This document shows positions 1 through 5,192 of a stretch of 6,591 nt of DNA, one piece after another. The stretch comes from Gammaproteobacteria bacterium (lineage in GTDB: Bacteria > Pseudomonadota > Gammaproteobacteria > UWMA-0217): assembly GCA_027031685.1 (NCBI GenBank), contig JALVPS010000087.1:1-6591 (forward strand), read 5' to 3'. Both the position numbers and the translations under genes were made by a program. The stretch's first letter is position 1. Every line of letters starts with the position of its first letter. The notes below the pieces were generated by a model, which was given only the letters and a program-made list of their open reading frames with translations, searched no databases and had not been told where the DNA came from.

Positions 1-1451
1 TCGGCGTCCACCTGGAAGGTGACGCGGATGCGCGCCGCGCCGGCCACCATGGGCGGGATGCCGCGCAGCTCGAAGCGGGCCAGCGAGCGGCAGTCGGACA
101 CCAGCTCGCGCTCGCCCTGCACCACGTGGATGGCCATGGCCGTCTGGCCGTCCTTGAAGGTGGTGAACTCCTGCGCGCGGGCCACCGGGATGGTGGTGTT
201 GCGGGGGATGATCTTCTCTACCAGGCCGCCCATGGTCTCGATGCCCAGCGACAGGGGGATGACGTCCAGCAGCAGCATCTCGTCGTCGGGCTTGTTGCCG
301 GCCAGCACATCGGCCTGCAAGGCGGCGCCGATGGCCACCACCCGGTCCGGGTCGATGGACACCAGCGGCTCGCGGCCGAAGAAGCGCCCCACCCGCTCGC
401 GCACCAGGGGCACGCGGGTGGAGCCGCCCACCATGACCACCGCCTGCACCTCTTCGGGCTTCACGCCGGCGTCGCGCAGGGCGCGGCGGCAGGCGCGCAC
501 GGTGCTGTCCACCAGGGGCGCCACGCGCGCCTCGAAGGTGGAGCGGTCCAGCTCGCCCTGCCAGCGGCGGCCGTCGGGCAGCGCCACGAAGAGGGTGGTG
601 CGCTCGGCCTCGGACAGGGCCTCCTTGGCGGCGCGCGCGTCGCGCATGATGCGCCGCATGAGGCGGTGGTCGCCGGTATCTTCCACGCCGGCCTGCTCGA
701 GCACCCACTCGGCGATGGCCCGGTCGAAGTCGTCGCCGCCCAGGGCCGAGTCGCCGCCGGTGGAGAGCACCTCGAACACGCCCCTGTGCAGGCGCAGGAT
801 GGAGATGTCGAAGGTGCCGCCACCCAGGTCGTACACGGCGATGACGCCCTCGCCACCCTGGTCCAGGCCGTAGGCCACGGCGGCGGCGGTGGGCTCGTTG
901 AGCAGGCGGAAGACGTTGAGGCCGGCCAGGGTGGCGGCGTCCTTGGTGGCCTGGCGCTGGGCCTCGTCGAAGTAGGCCGGCACGGTGATGACCACGCCGG
1001 ACAGCTCGCCGCCCAGGCTGGCCTCGGCGCGCGCCTTGAGGGCCTTGAGGATCTCGGCGGAGACCTCCACCGGGGTGACCTCGCCGGCGGCGGTGCGGAT
1101 GCGCGGCACGCCGCCCTCGCCGGGGACGAACTCGTAGGGCAGGTGGCCGGCCAGGGTCTTGAGGTCGGCCACGGAGCGGCCCATGAGGCGCTTGACCGAG
1201 GCGATGGTGTTGAGCGGGTCCTCGGTGGCCCGCGCCAGGGCATCAAAGCCCACGGTGACCGTGCCGTCGGCGGCGTAGTGCACCACGGAGGGCAGCAGGT
1301 GACGGCCCTGCTCGTCGGGCAGGGTCTCGGCCACGCCGGAGCGCACGGTGGCCACCAGCGAGTTGGTGGTGCCCAGGTCGATGCCCGTCGCCAGCCGCCG
1401 CTGGTGCGGGGCGGTGGACATGCCGGGTTCGGAAATCTGCAGTAGTGCCAT
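1..1451 (-). CDS. hscA: Fe-S assembly Hsp70 chaperone HscA (C-terminus cut off by window edge)
   Basis: This is a specialised Hsp70 ATPase. It binds the IscU scaffold with help from HscB and drives cluster release to acceptor proteins in the cytoplasm. Reading from the ATG at 1451 gives 483 full codons without a stop; the family is usually about 616-620 residues, so roughly the last 135 are missing. The N-terminus MALLQISEPG and the following APHQRRL are typical of HscA rather than DnaK. Visible motifs are the phosphate-1 loop GIDLGTTNS (about 23-31), the phosphate-2 loop VYDLGGGTFD (206-215), the adenosine motif VGGSTRVPLVRERV (341-354), and the interdomain linker LLLDVIPLSLG (393-403), followed by the start of the peptide-binding domain (ETMGGLVEKIIPRNTTIP). 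The start overlaps the hscB stop by one base (TAATG), with no strong ribosome site of its own, which suggests translational coupling. No frameshift or lost motif is seen in the visible part. Confidence 0.97.
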   Translation of the reverse strand, partial: MALLQISEPGMSTAPHQRRLATGIDLGTTNSLVATVRSGVAETLPDEQGRHLLPSVVHYAADGTVTVGFDALARATEDPLNTIASVKRLMGRSVADLKTLAGHLPYEFVPGEGGVPRIRTAAGEVTPVEVSAEILKALKARAEASLGGELSGVVITVPAYFDEAQRQATKDAATLAGLNVFRLLNEPTAAAVAYGLDQGGEGVIAVYDLGGGTFDISILRLHRGVFEVLSTGGDSALGGDDFDRAIAEWVLEQAGVEDTGDHRLMRRIMRDARAAKEALSEAERTTLFVALPDGRRWQGELDRSTFEARVAPLVDSTVRACRRALRDAGVKPEEVQAVVMVGGSTRVPLVRERVGRFFGREPLVSIDPDRVVAIGAALQADVLAGNKPDDEMLLLDVIPLSLGIETMGGLVEKIIPRNTTIPVARAQEFTTFKDGQTAMAIHVVQGERELVSDCRSLARFELRGIPPMVAGAARIRVTFQVDA

Positions 1452-1993
1452 TACAGGAGCTCGTCTTCCAGTCGGGCCTCGATGTCGTCCAGCTGGGCCG
1501 CCATGCGCTCGTAGAACTGCAGGCGGGTGAGGTCGTCGCGCGCCGCCGCCAGCTCGCCGGCGGCGTAATGGGCGCGGAAGCGGTCGAACAGCGCCTCGCG
1601 GGCAGCGGTCAGCTTCTCGCGCAGGGCGTCCGCCGCGGCCAGCGGGTCGTCCTCGCCGGCCAGGGCCTCCAGCCGCTCGCGCAGTTCCATCTGCGCCATG
1701 AGAAACTCGGCGTCGGCGGTGGTCTCGCTGCCGGGCGCCACGTCCATGCCGGCCAGCTCCAGCAGGTAGAAGCCCCGCTTGAGGGGGTCGCGCAGGGTCT
1801 CGTAGGCCTGATTGATCTGCGCCGACGCCTGCACCGACAGCCGCCGCGACTGGGCGTCGGCGCTGGCGAAGCGGTCCGGGTGCACCTCGCTCAGCAGCCG
1901 GCGGTAGCGTTCCGCCAGCTGCTGCGCATCGATGTCGAAGGAGACGGGCAGGGAGAACAGGTCGAAGTAGTGGGCGGTGAAGTCGATGGGCAT
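1451..1993 (-). CDS. hscB: Fe-S cluster co-chaperone HscB (J-domain protein)
   Basis: This is the J-type co-chaperone that brings IscU to HscA and stimulates the HscA ATPase. The protein has 180 residues, slightly longer than the E. coli homologue (about 171). The N-terminal J domain starts with HYFDLFSLP (8-16) and carries the HPD motif at 38-40, followed by INQAYETLRDP (60-70). The C-terminal three-helix domain has the IscU-binding patch: FLMAQMELRE (97-106), equivalent to the FLMEQLELRE helix of E. coli, and F160, probably equivalent to E. coli F153. A Met replaces the second patch Leu, a conservative change. The gene starts 4 bases after the iscA stop with no clear Shine-Dalgarno sequence, so it is probably translated by coupling from iscA. 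Its TAA stop shares one base with the hscA start. Confidence 0.97.
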   Translation of the reverse strand: MPIDFTAHYFDLFSLPVSFDIDAQQLAERYRRLLSEVHPDRFASADAQSRRLSVQASAQINQAYETLRDPLKRGFYLLELAGMDVAPGSETTADAEFLMAQMELRERLEALAGEDDPLAAADALREKLTAAREALFDRFRAHYAAGELAAARDDLTRLQFYERMAAQLDDIEARLEDELL

Positions 1994-1997
1994 CGCG

Positions 1998-2321
1998 TCA
2001 GACGCTGAAGCTCTCGCCGCAACCGCAACGATCCTTCTCGTTCGGGTTGTTGAACTTGAACCCCTCGTTGAGCCCCTCGCGCACGAAGTCCAGCTCCGTG
2101 CCGTCCAGATAGACCAGGCTCTTGGGGTCCACGACGATCTTCACCCCCCGGTCCTCGAAGACCTTGTCGTGCTCGTCCAGCTCATCGACGAACTCCAGCA
2201 CGTAGGCCATGCCGGAGCAGCCCGTGGTCTTGACGCCGAGGCGCAGGCCGATGCCCTTGCCGCGCTTCTCGAGGAAGGCGCGCACGCGCTCGGCGGCCGG
2301 TTCGGTGAGCGTGATGGCCAT
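1998..2321 (-). CDS. iscA: A-type Fe-S cluster carrier IscA
   Basis: This is a small A-type carrier that binds Fe-S clusters or iron and passes clusters from the scaffold to apo-proteins. It has 107 residues, the same size as E. coli IscA. The three conserved cysteine ligands are present: C35 in KTTGCSGMAY (31-40) and C99/C101 in the C-terminal CGC motif (DRCGCGESFSV). The N-terminal MAITLTEPAAERVRAFL and the segment YLDGTELDFVREGLNEGFKF are family signatures. Its position between iscU and hscB supports IscA rather than the paralogues ErpA or SufA. The start ATG at 2321 has a GGGAGA-type ribosome site about 3 bases upstream in the 12-base gap after iscU. Confidence 0.97.
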   Translation of the reverse strand: MAITLTEPAAERVRAFLEKRGKGIGLRLGVKTTGCSGMAYVLEFVDELDEHDKVFEDRGVKIVVDPKSLVYLDGTELDFVREGLNEGFKFNNPNEKDRCGCGESFSV

Positions 2322-2333
2322 GGCTCTCCCGCC

Positions 2334-2732
2334 TCAGGCGCTCTTCTTGAGTTTCTGCTGCTTGGACTGGTAGTCGCTGATGGCCGCCTTGATGGCGTCC
2401 TCGGCCAATACCGAGCAGTGGATCTTCACCGGCGGCAGCGCCAGTTCCTCGGCGATGTCGGTGTTCTTGATCTGCTGCGCCTCCTCCAGCGTCTTGCCCT
2501 TCACCCACTCGGTGAGCAGGCTGCTGGAGGCGATGGCGCTGCCACAGCCGTAGGTCTTGAACTTGGCGTCCTCGATGACGCCCTGCTCGTTGACCTTGAT
2601 CTGCAGCTTCATGACGTCACCGCAGGCGGGCGCGCCCACCATGCCGGTGCCCACATCGGGGGCGGACTTGTCGAGCGATCCCACGTTGCGGGGATTCTCG
2701 TAGTGATCGATTACCTTGTCGCTATAGGCCAT
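2334..2732 (-). CDS. iscU: Fe-S cluster assembly scaffold IscU
   Basis: This is the scaffold on which [2Fe-2S] and [4Fe-4S] clusters are built from sulfur supplied by IscS. It has 132 residues, close to the E. coli length of 128, with a short Lys-rich tail (QQKLKKSA). All ligands are present: C37 and D39 in APACGDVM (34-41), C63 in YGCGSAIASSS (61-71), and H105/C106 in the KIHCS motif. LPPVK at 99-103 is the peptide recognised by HscA, which matches the presence of hscA and hscB downstream. The ATG at 2732 follows a clear AGGAG (2745-2741) with 8-base spacing. The 51-base gap after iscS is the largest inside the operon. No key residue is missing, and the D39 of the wild-type scaffold is kept. 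Confidence 0.98.
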   Translation of the reverse strand: MAYSDKVIDHYENPRNVGSLDKSAPDVGTGMVGAPACGDVMKLQIKVNEQGVIEDAKFKTYGCGSAIASSSLLTEWVKGKTLEEAQQIKNTDIAEELALPPVKIHCSVLAEDAIKAAISDYQSKQQKLKKSA

Positions 2733-2775
2733 GACTTCTTCTCCTGGAAAGGGTTGGGATTCGGGTGACTCGGCT

Positions 2776-2789
2776 CACTGCGCTCAGTG
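2776..2789 (-). repeat. Small hairpin across the iscS stop codon
   Basis: On the minus strand CACTG and CAGTG form a 5-base-pair stem with a 4-base loop (AGCG) that spans the iscS TGA. It lies at the start of the 51-base iscS-iscU gap, about 30 bases before the iscU ribosome site. There is no T-tract. It is a weak structure, and a role in iscU expression or message processing is only a possibility. Confidence 0.3.
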
Positions 2790-4004
2790 CGCGGCCCATT
2801 GCACCGACTTGAGGTCGATGCCCTCCTGGTACATCTCCCATAGCGGCGACAGCTCGCGCAGCTTGTCCACCGCCCGGGTGACCAGATCGACGGTGTAGTC
2901 GATCTCTTCCTGGGTGGTGAAGCGGCCGATGCTGAAACGGATGGAGGAGTGGGCCAGCTCGTCCTCGCGACCCAGGGCGCGCAGCACGTAGCTGGGCTCG
3001 AGGGAGGCGGAGGTACAGGCCGAGCCGCTGGAGACGGCGATGTCCTTGAGCGCCATGATGAGGCTCTCGCCCTCCACGAAGGCGAAGCTGACGTTGAGGT
3101 TGTGCGGCACGCGCCGCTCGAGGTCGCCGTTCAGGTACACCGCCTCGATGCGGCTGAGGCCCGCCCACAGGCGGTCGCGCAGCATGCGGATGCGCTCGTT
3201 GTCGCTGGCCATCTCGCGGCGGGCGATGTCGAAGGCCTCGCCCATGCCCACGATCTGGTGGGTGGCCAAGGTGCCGGAGCGCATGCCCCGCTCGTGGCCG
3301 CCGCCGTGCATCTGCGCCTCGATGCGCACGCGCGGCTTGCGGCGCACGTACAGCGCGCCCACGCCCTTGGGGCCGTACACCTTGTGCGCCGACAGGCTCA
3401 TGAGGTCCACCTTCAGGGTCTGCAGGTCGATGGGCACCTTGCCGGCGCTCTGGGCGGCGTCCACATGGAAGACGATCTTGCGCGCGCGACACAGCTCGCC
3501 GATGGCGGCGATGTCCTGGATGACGCCGATCTCGTTGTTCACGTGCATGATGGACACCAGCACCGTGTCGTCGCGCAGGGCCGCGGCCAGCTTGTCCAGG
3601 TCGAGCAGGCCGTTGGGCTCCGGGTCGAGGTAGGTGACCTCGTAGCCCTCGCGCTCCAGCTGCCGGCAGGTGTCCAGCACCGCCTTGTGCTCCGTCTTGC
3701 AGGTGACGATGTGCTTGCCCTTCTTGCGGTAGAAGTGCGCGGCGCCCTTGATGGCCAGGTTGTCGCTCTCGGTGGCGCCACTGGTGAACACGATCTCCTT
3801 GGGGTCGGCGTTGACCAGGGCGGCCACCTGGGCGCGGGCGCTCTCCACCGCCTCCTCCGCCTGCCAGCCGAAGCGGTGGCTGCGCGAGGCCGGATTGCCG
3901 AAGATGCCGTCACGGGTGAGGTATCCGCACATCTTTTCAGCCACGCGGTCGTCGACCGGCGTGGTGGCGGCATAATCCAGATAAATGGGCAATTTGATCG
4001 TCAT
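2784..4004 (-). CDS. iscS: Cysteine desulfurase IscS
   Basis: This is a PLP-dependent cysteine desulfurase that converts cysteine to alanine and a protein-bound persulfide. The persulfide supplies sulfur for Fe-S clusters and, in many bacteria, for tRNA thiolation. The protein has 406 residues, against 404 in E. coli. Signature segments are PIYLDYAATTPVD (6-18), TSGATESDN (74-82), the PLP-stacking H106 in TEHKAVLD, VDAAQSAGK (181-189) with D182 and Q185, and the Schiff-base lysine K208 in SAHKVYGPKGVG. The active-site cysteine is C330 in SSGSACTSASLEPSYVL, the long catalytic-loop form of group I (IscS/NifS) enzymes. The C-terminal SPLWEMYQEGIDLKSVQW is the IscU-contacting tail typical of IscS, and with the operon context it argues against NifS. 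A ribosome site AGAGGA (4015-4010) lies 5 bases before the ATG, in the 25-base gap after iscR. Confidence 0.98.
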   Translation of the reverse strand: MTIKLPIYLDYAATTPVDDRVAEKMCGYLTRDGIFGNPASRSHRFGWQAEEAVESARAQVAALVNADPKEIVFTSGATESDNLAIKGAAHFYRKKGKHIVTCKTEHKAVLDTCRQLEREGYEVTYLDPEPNGLLDLDKLAAALRDDTVLVSIMHVNNEIGVIQDIAAIGELCRARKIVFHVDAAQSAGKVPIDLQTLKVDLMSLSAHKVYGPKGVGALYVRRKPRVRIEAQMHGGGHERGMRSGTLATHQIVGMGEAFDIARREMASDNERIRMLRDRLWAGLSRIEAVYLNGDLERRVPHNLNVSFAFVEGESLIMALKDIAVSSGSACTSASLEPSYVLRALGREDELAHSSIRFSIGRFTTQEEIDYTVDLVTRAVDKLRELSPLWEMYQEGIDLKSVQWAAH

Positions 4005-4029
4005 GGGAATCCTCTTTCAGGGGGCGCGA

Positions 4030-4506
4030 TCAGGCGGCCGGACGGGGAAACACGAAGTTCATGCGCCGCGCCTCTTCGTCCTGGCGGCTGGCGATCTCCT
4101 TGATCTCGGGACGGTCCACGAACTGGTCCAGCGTGATGCCGTTGAGGAAGTCGTACAGGCGCTGGCTCAGCTCCTCCCACAGCTCGTGGGTCAGGCAGCG
4201 TTCGCCGTCCTGGCAGTCGCCCTTGCCCTTGCAGCGCATCACGTCCACGTTCTCGTCCACGGCGGTGATGATCTCGGCAATGGTGATCTGCTGCGGCAGG
4301 CGCGCCAGGCGGTAGCCGCCGCCGGGGCCGCGCACGCCCTCCACCAGGTTGTGGCGGCGCAGCTTGGCAAACAGCTGCTCGAGGTACGATAATGAAATAC
4401 CCTGCGTGCGGGAAATTTCCGCCAGGGTGACCGGGCCTTCCCGGTCGTGGATCGCCAGATCCATCATGGCCGTCACGGCGTAGCGGCCCTTGGTCGACAG
4501 CTTCAT
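4030..4506 (-). CDS. iscR: Rrf2-family Fe-S cluster regulator IscR
   Basis: This is an Rrf2-family transcription factor that senses Fe-S cluster supply by binding a [2Fe-2S] cluster. The cluster-bound form represses the isc operon. It has 158 residues, close to the 162 of E. coli. The winged-helix N-terminus begins MKLSTKGRYAVTAMMDLA, has the recognition-helix region ISLSYLEQLFAKLR (37-50), and the wing VRGPGGGYRLA (58-68). The cluster ligands are all present: C92, C98 and C104 in RCKGKGDCQDGERCLTH, with H107 as the fourth ligand, which marks it as true IscR rather than CymR or NsrR. The ATG at 4506 has a good AGGAG site (4520-4516) at 9-base spacing. It is the first gene of the operon, downstream of a strong promoter overlapped by two candidate IscR operators, consistent with negative autoregulation. 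Confidence 0.98.
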   Translation of the reverse strand: MKLSTKGRYAVTAMMDLAIHDREGPVTLAEISRTQGISLSYLEQLFAKLRRHNLVEGVRGPGGGYRLARLPQQITIAEIITAVDENVDVMRCKGKGDCQDGERCLTHELWEELSQRLYDFLNGITLDQFVDRPEIKEIASRQDEEARRMNFVFPRPAA

Positions 4507-4530
4507 CAGTCTCTTCTCCTCGTCGATTCG

Positions 4531-4555
4531 ATAACCTAGGGTTTTACTCGGGATT
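4531..4555 (-). promoter_or_regulatory. Candidate IscR type 1 operator 2, over the transcription start
   Basis: A second 25-base stretch on the minus strand lies just downstream of the -10, over the predicted transcription start. It contains CCCGAGTAAAACC and ends in TAGGTTAT. It agrees with the type 1 IscR consensus at about 18 of 25 positions by hand count, so it is weaker than the upstream site. The two centres are 34 bases apart. Paired sites at the iscR promoter are known in E. coli, which makes a second operator plausible, but this one is less certain. Confidence 0.5.
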
Positions 4556-4556
4556 A

Positions 4557-4585
4557 TTTATACAATGACCGAGTGAATTAGTCAA
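4557..4585 (-). promoter_or_regulatory. Predicted sigma70 promoter of the isc operon
   Basis: Read on the minus strand, TTGACT (4585-4580) and TATAAA (4562-4557) are separated by exactly 17 bases, giving near-consensus -35 and -10 hexamers. The expected transcript start is near 4550, leaving a leader of about 44 bases that contains the iscR AGGAG site. The surrounding 132-base gap is AT-rich in an otherwise GC-rich window, with an A/T-rich block just upstream of the -35 (AATATAATT, 4595-4587) that could help polymerase binding. The promoter elements are seen directly; the start point is inferred. Confidence 0.85.
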
Positions 4586-4589
4586 CAAT
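4565..4589 (-). promoter_or_regulatory. Candidate IscR type 1 operator 1, over the -35
   Basis: A 25-base stretch on the minus strand covers the -35 hexamer and most of the spacer. It contains GTTGACTAATT followed by ACTCGG. Compared by hand with the published E. coli type 1 IscR consensus (the imperfect palindrome built around GACT and AGTC half-sites), it agrees at about 21 of 25 positions. IscR bound here would compete directly with RNA polymerase, as expected for autorepression. The operator role is inferred from motif similarity and location. Confidence 0.72.
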
Positions 4590-4624
4590 TATATTCCACC
4601 CCAACTTGTTGATTTTCAAGGACG

Positions 4625-4641
4625 TGAGCGAATAGCGCTCA
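4625..4641 (-). repeat. Small hairpin at the DUF1249 stop codon
   Basis: On the minus strand TGAGCG and CGCTCA form a perfect 6-base-pair stem around a 5-base loop (CTATT), with the TGA stop codon inside the left arm. No T-tract follows, so it is not a standard intrinsic terminator. It could slow polymerase or protect the 3' end of the transcript, or it could be chance. It gives no firm evidence that DUF1249 transcription stops before iscR. Confidence 0.4.
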
Positions 4642-5148
4642 GGGTGCGAGGGAAATTTCCGAGGAATCCTGCGGAATCGAGGTCGGACCGGCCGCCCCGG
4701 CAATGGGCCCGCCGAAGCCGTGACCCTGGCGGCGGCAGTAGTTGAGCCACTTGTAGAGGAAGCGGTTGAGGCGCCATTTGCACAGCAGGGCGCTCTCGCC
4801 GGGCTCGCGGCGCGCGTGCAGCAGCCCGCCCTGCCAGCGACAGCGGCGGCTGAGCACCTCCGCCTGCAGGGCGTCGTGGTACACGCGCAGGGTCAGGTCG
4901 GGGCGCAGGTCGCCGTTGTCCATCACGTAGGTGAGGCGCAGGGTGGTGGTGTGGCGGGTCTGCTCGGTGACGATCAGGTGCAGGGCGTGGGCGCCCGGCG
5001 CCTGAGAGACCACCTCCCCTGTGATATCTTTCAGCCCCGGACACAGGCAGCGCAGGCGTATGTAGTTCTGCTCGTAGAGCTCCATCAGCGCCGCGAAGCT
5101 GCGCGGCGCCGGGCTCTCGCACACCTTGCATGTCTCTGGCCATCGCAT
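4639..5148 (-). CDS. DUF1249 (YqiB-like) protein of unknown function
   Basis: The function of this family is unknown. The core from LMELYEQNYIRL (21-32) through CPG, LHLIVTEQTRHTTTLRLTY (56-74), LTLRVYHDALQAEV (85-98) and the C-terminal RLNRFLYKWLNYC (126-138) follows the pattern of DUF1249 proteins such as E. coli YqiB, including the LRxYHDAxxAEV segment. From the ATG at 5148 it has 169 residues, longer than YqiB (about 140) because of an N-terminal CKVC segment (7-10) and a Gly/Ala/Pro-rich tail of about 25 residues. In-frame starts at 5172 (ATG) and 5181 (GTG) are possible; 5148 was chosen because the extra residues look unconserved, but no start has a good ribosome site. There is no signal peptide or membrane segment. 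The gene is co-directional with isc, 132 bases upstream of iscR, and divergent from pgm. Confidence 0.85.
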   Translation of the reverse strand: MRWPETCKVCESPAPRSFAALMELYEQNYIRLRCLCPGLKDITGEVVSQAPGAHALHLIVTEQTRHTTTLRLTYVMDNGDLRPDLTLRVYHDALQAEVLSRRCRWQGGLLHARREPGESALLCKWRLNRFLYKWLNYCRRQGHGFGGPIAGAAGPTSIPQDSSEISLAP

Positions 5149-5192
5149 GGCGCGAAGCTTAGCACACGGCATCCACCACACCGGGGGACCCG

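Noticed and set aside
126..1445. Long plus-strand open frame (439 codons) opposite hscA
   Set aside because: It is a shadow of strong G/C third-position bias in hscA. The translation is rich in Gly, His, Ala and Val without family motifs, while the minus strand encodes a clear HscA.
2949..4103. Long plus-strand open frame (384 codons) opposite iscS and the iscR end
   Set aside because: The translation is low-complexity and crosses two real genes and their gap. IscS and IscR on the other strand have all catalytic and ligand residues.
4521..4544. Short palindromes (AACC-CTA-GGTT and TCGA-A-TCGA) in the iscR leader, considered as a riboswitch or attenuator
   Set aside because: The leader is only about 44 bases and the stems are 4 base pairs. 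The first is better explained as part of the candidate second IscR operator.
4598..4620. Possible type 2 IscR site or TTGA-AAA-TCAA palindrome upstream of the isc promoter
   Set aside because: The minus strand has TGGGG matching one half of a type 2 site, but the CCxYA half is absent at the required distance. The TTGA/TCAA palindrome is only 4 bases per arm and common in AT-rich DNA.
4616..5143. Alternative minus-strand frame overlapping the DUF1249 gene, starting at ATG 5143
   Set aside because: The translation is Arg/Pro/Ala-rich and lacks motifs. The 4639-5148 frame shows the DUF1249 pattern.
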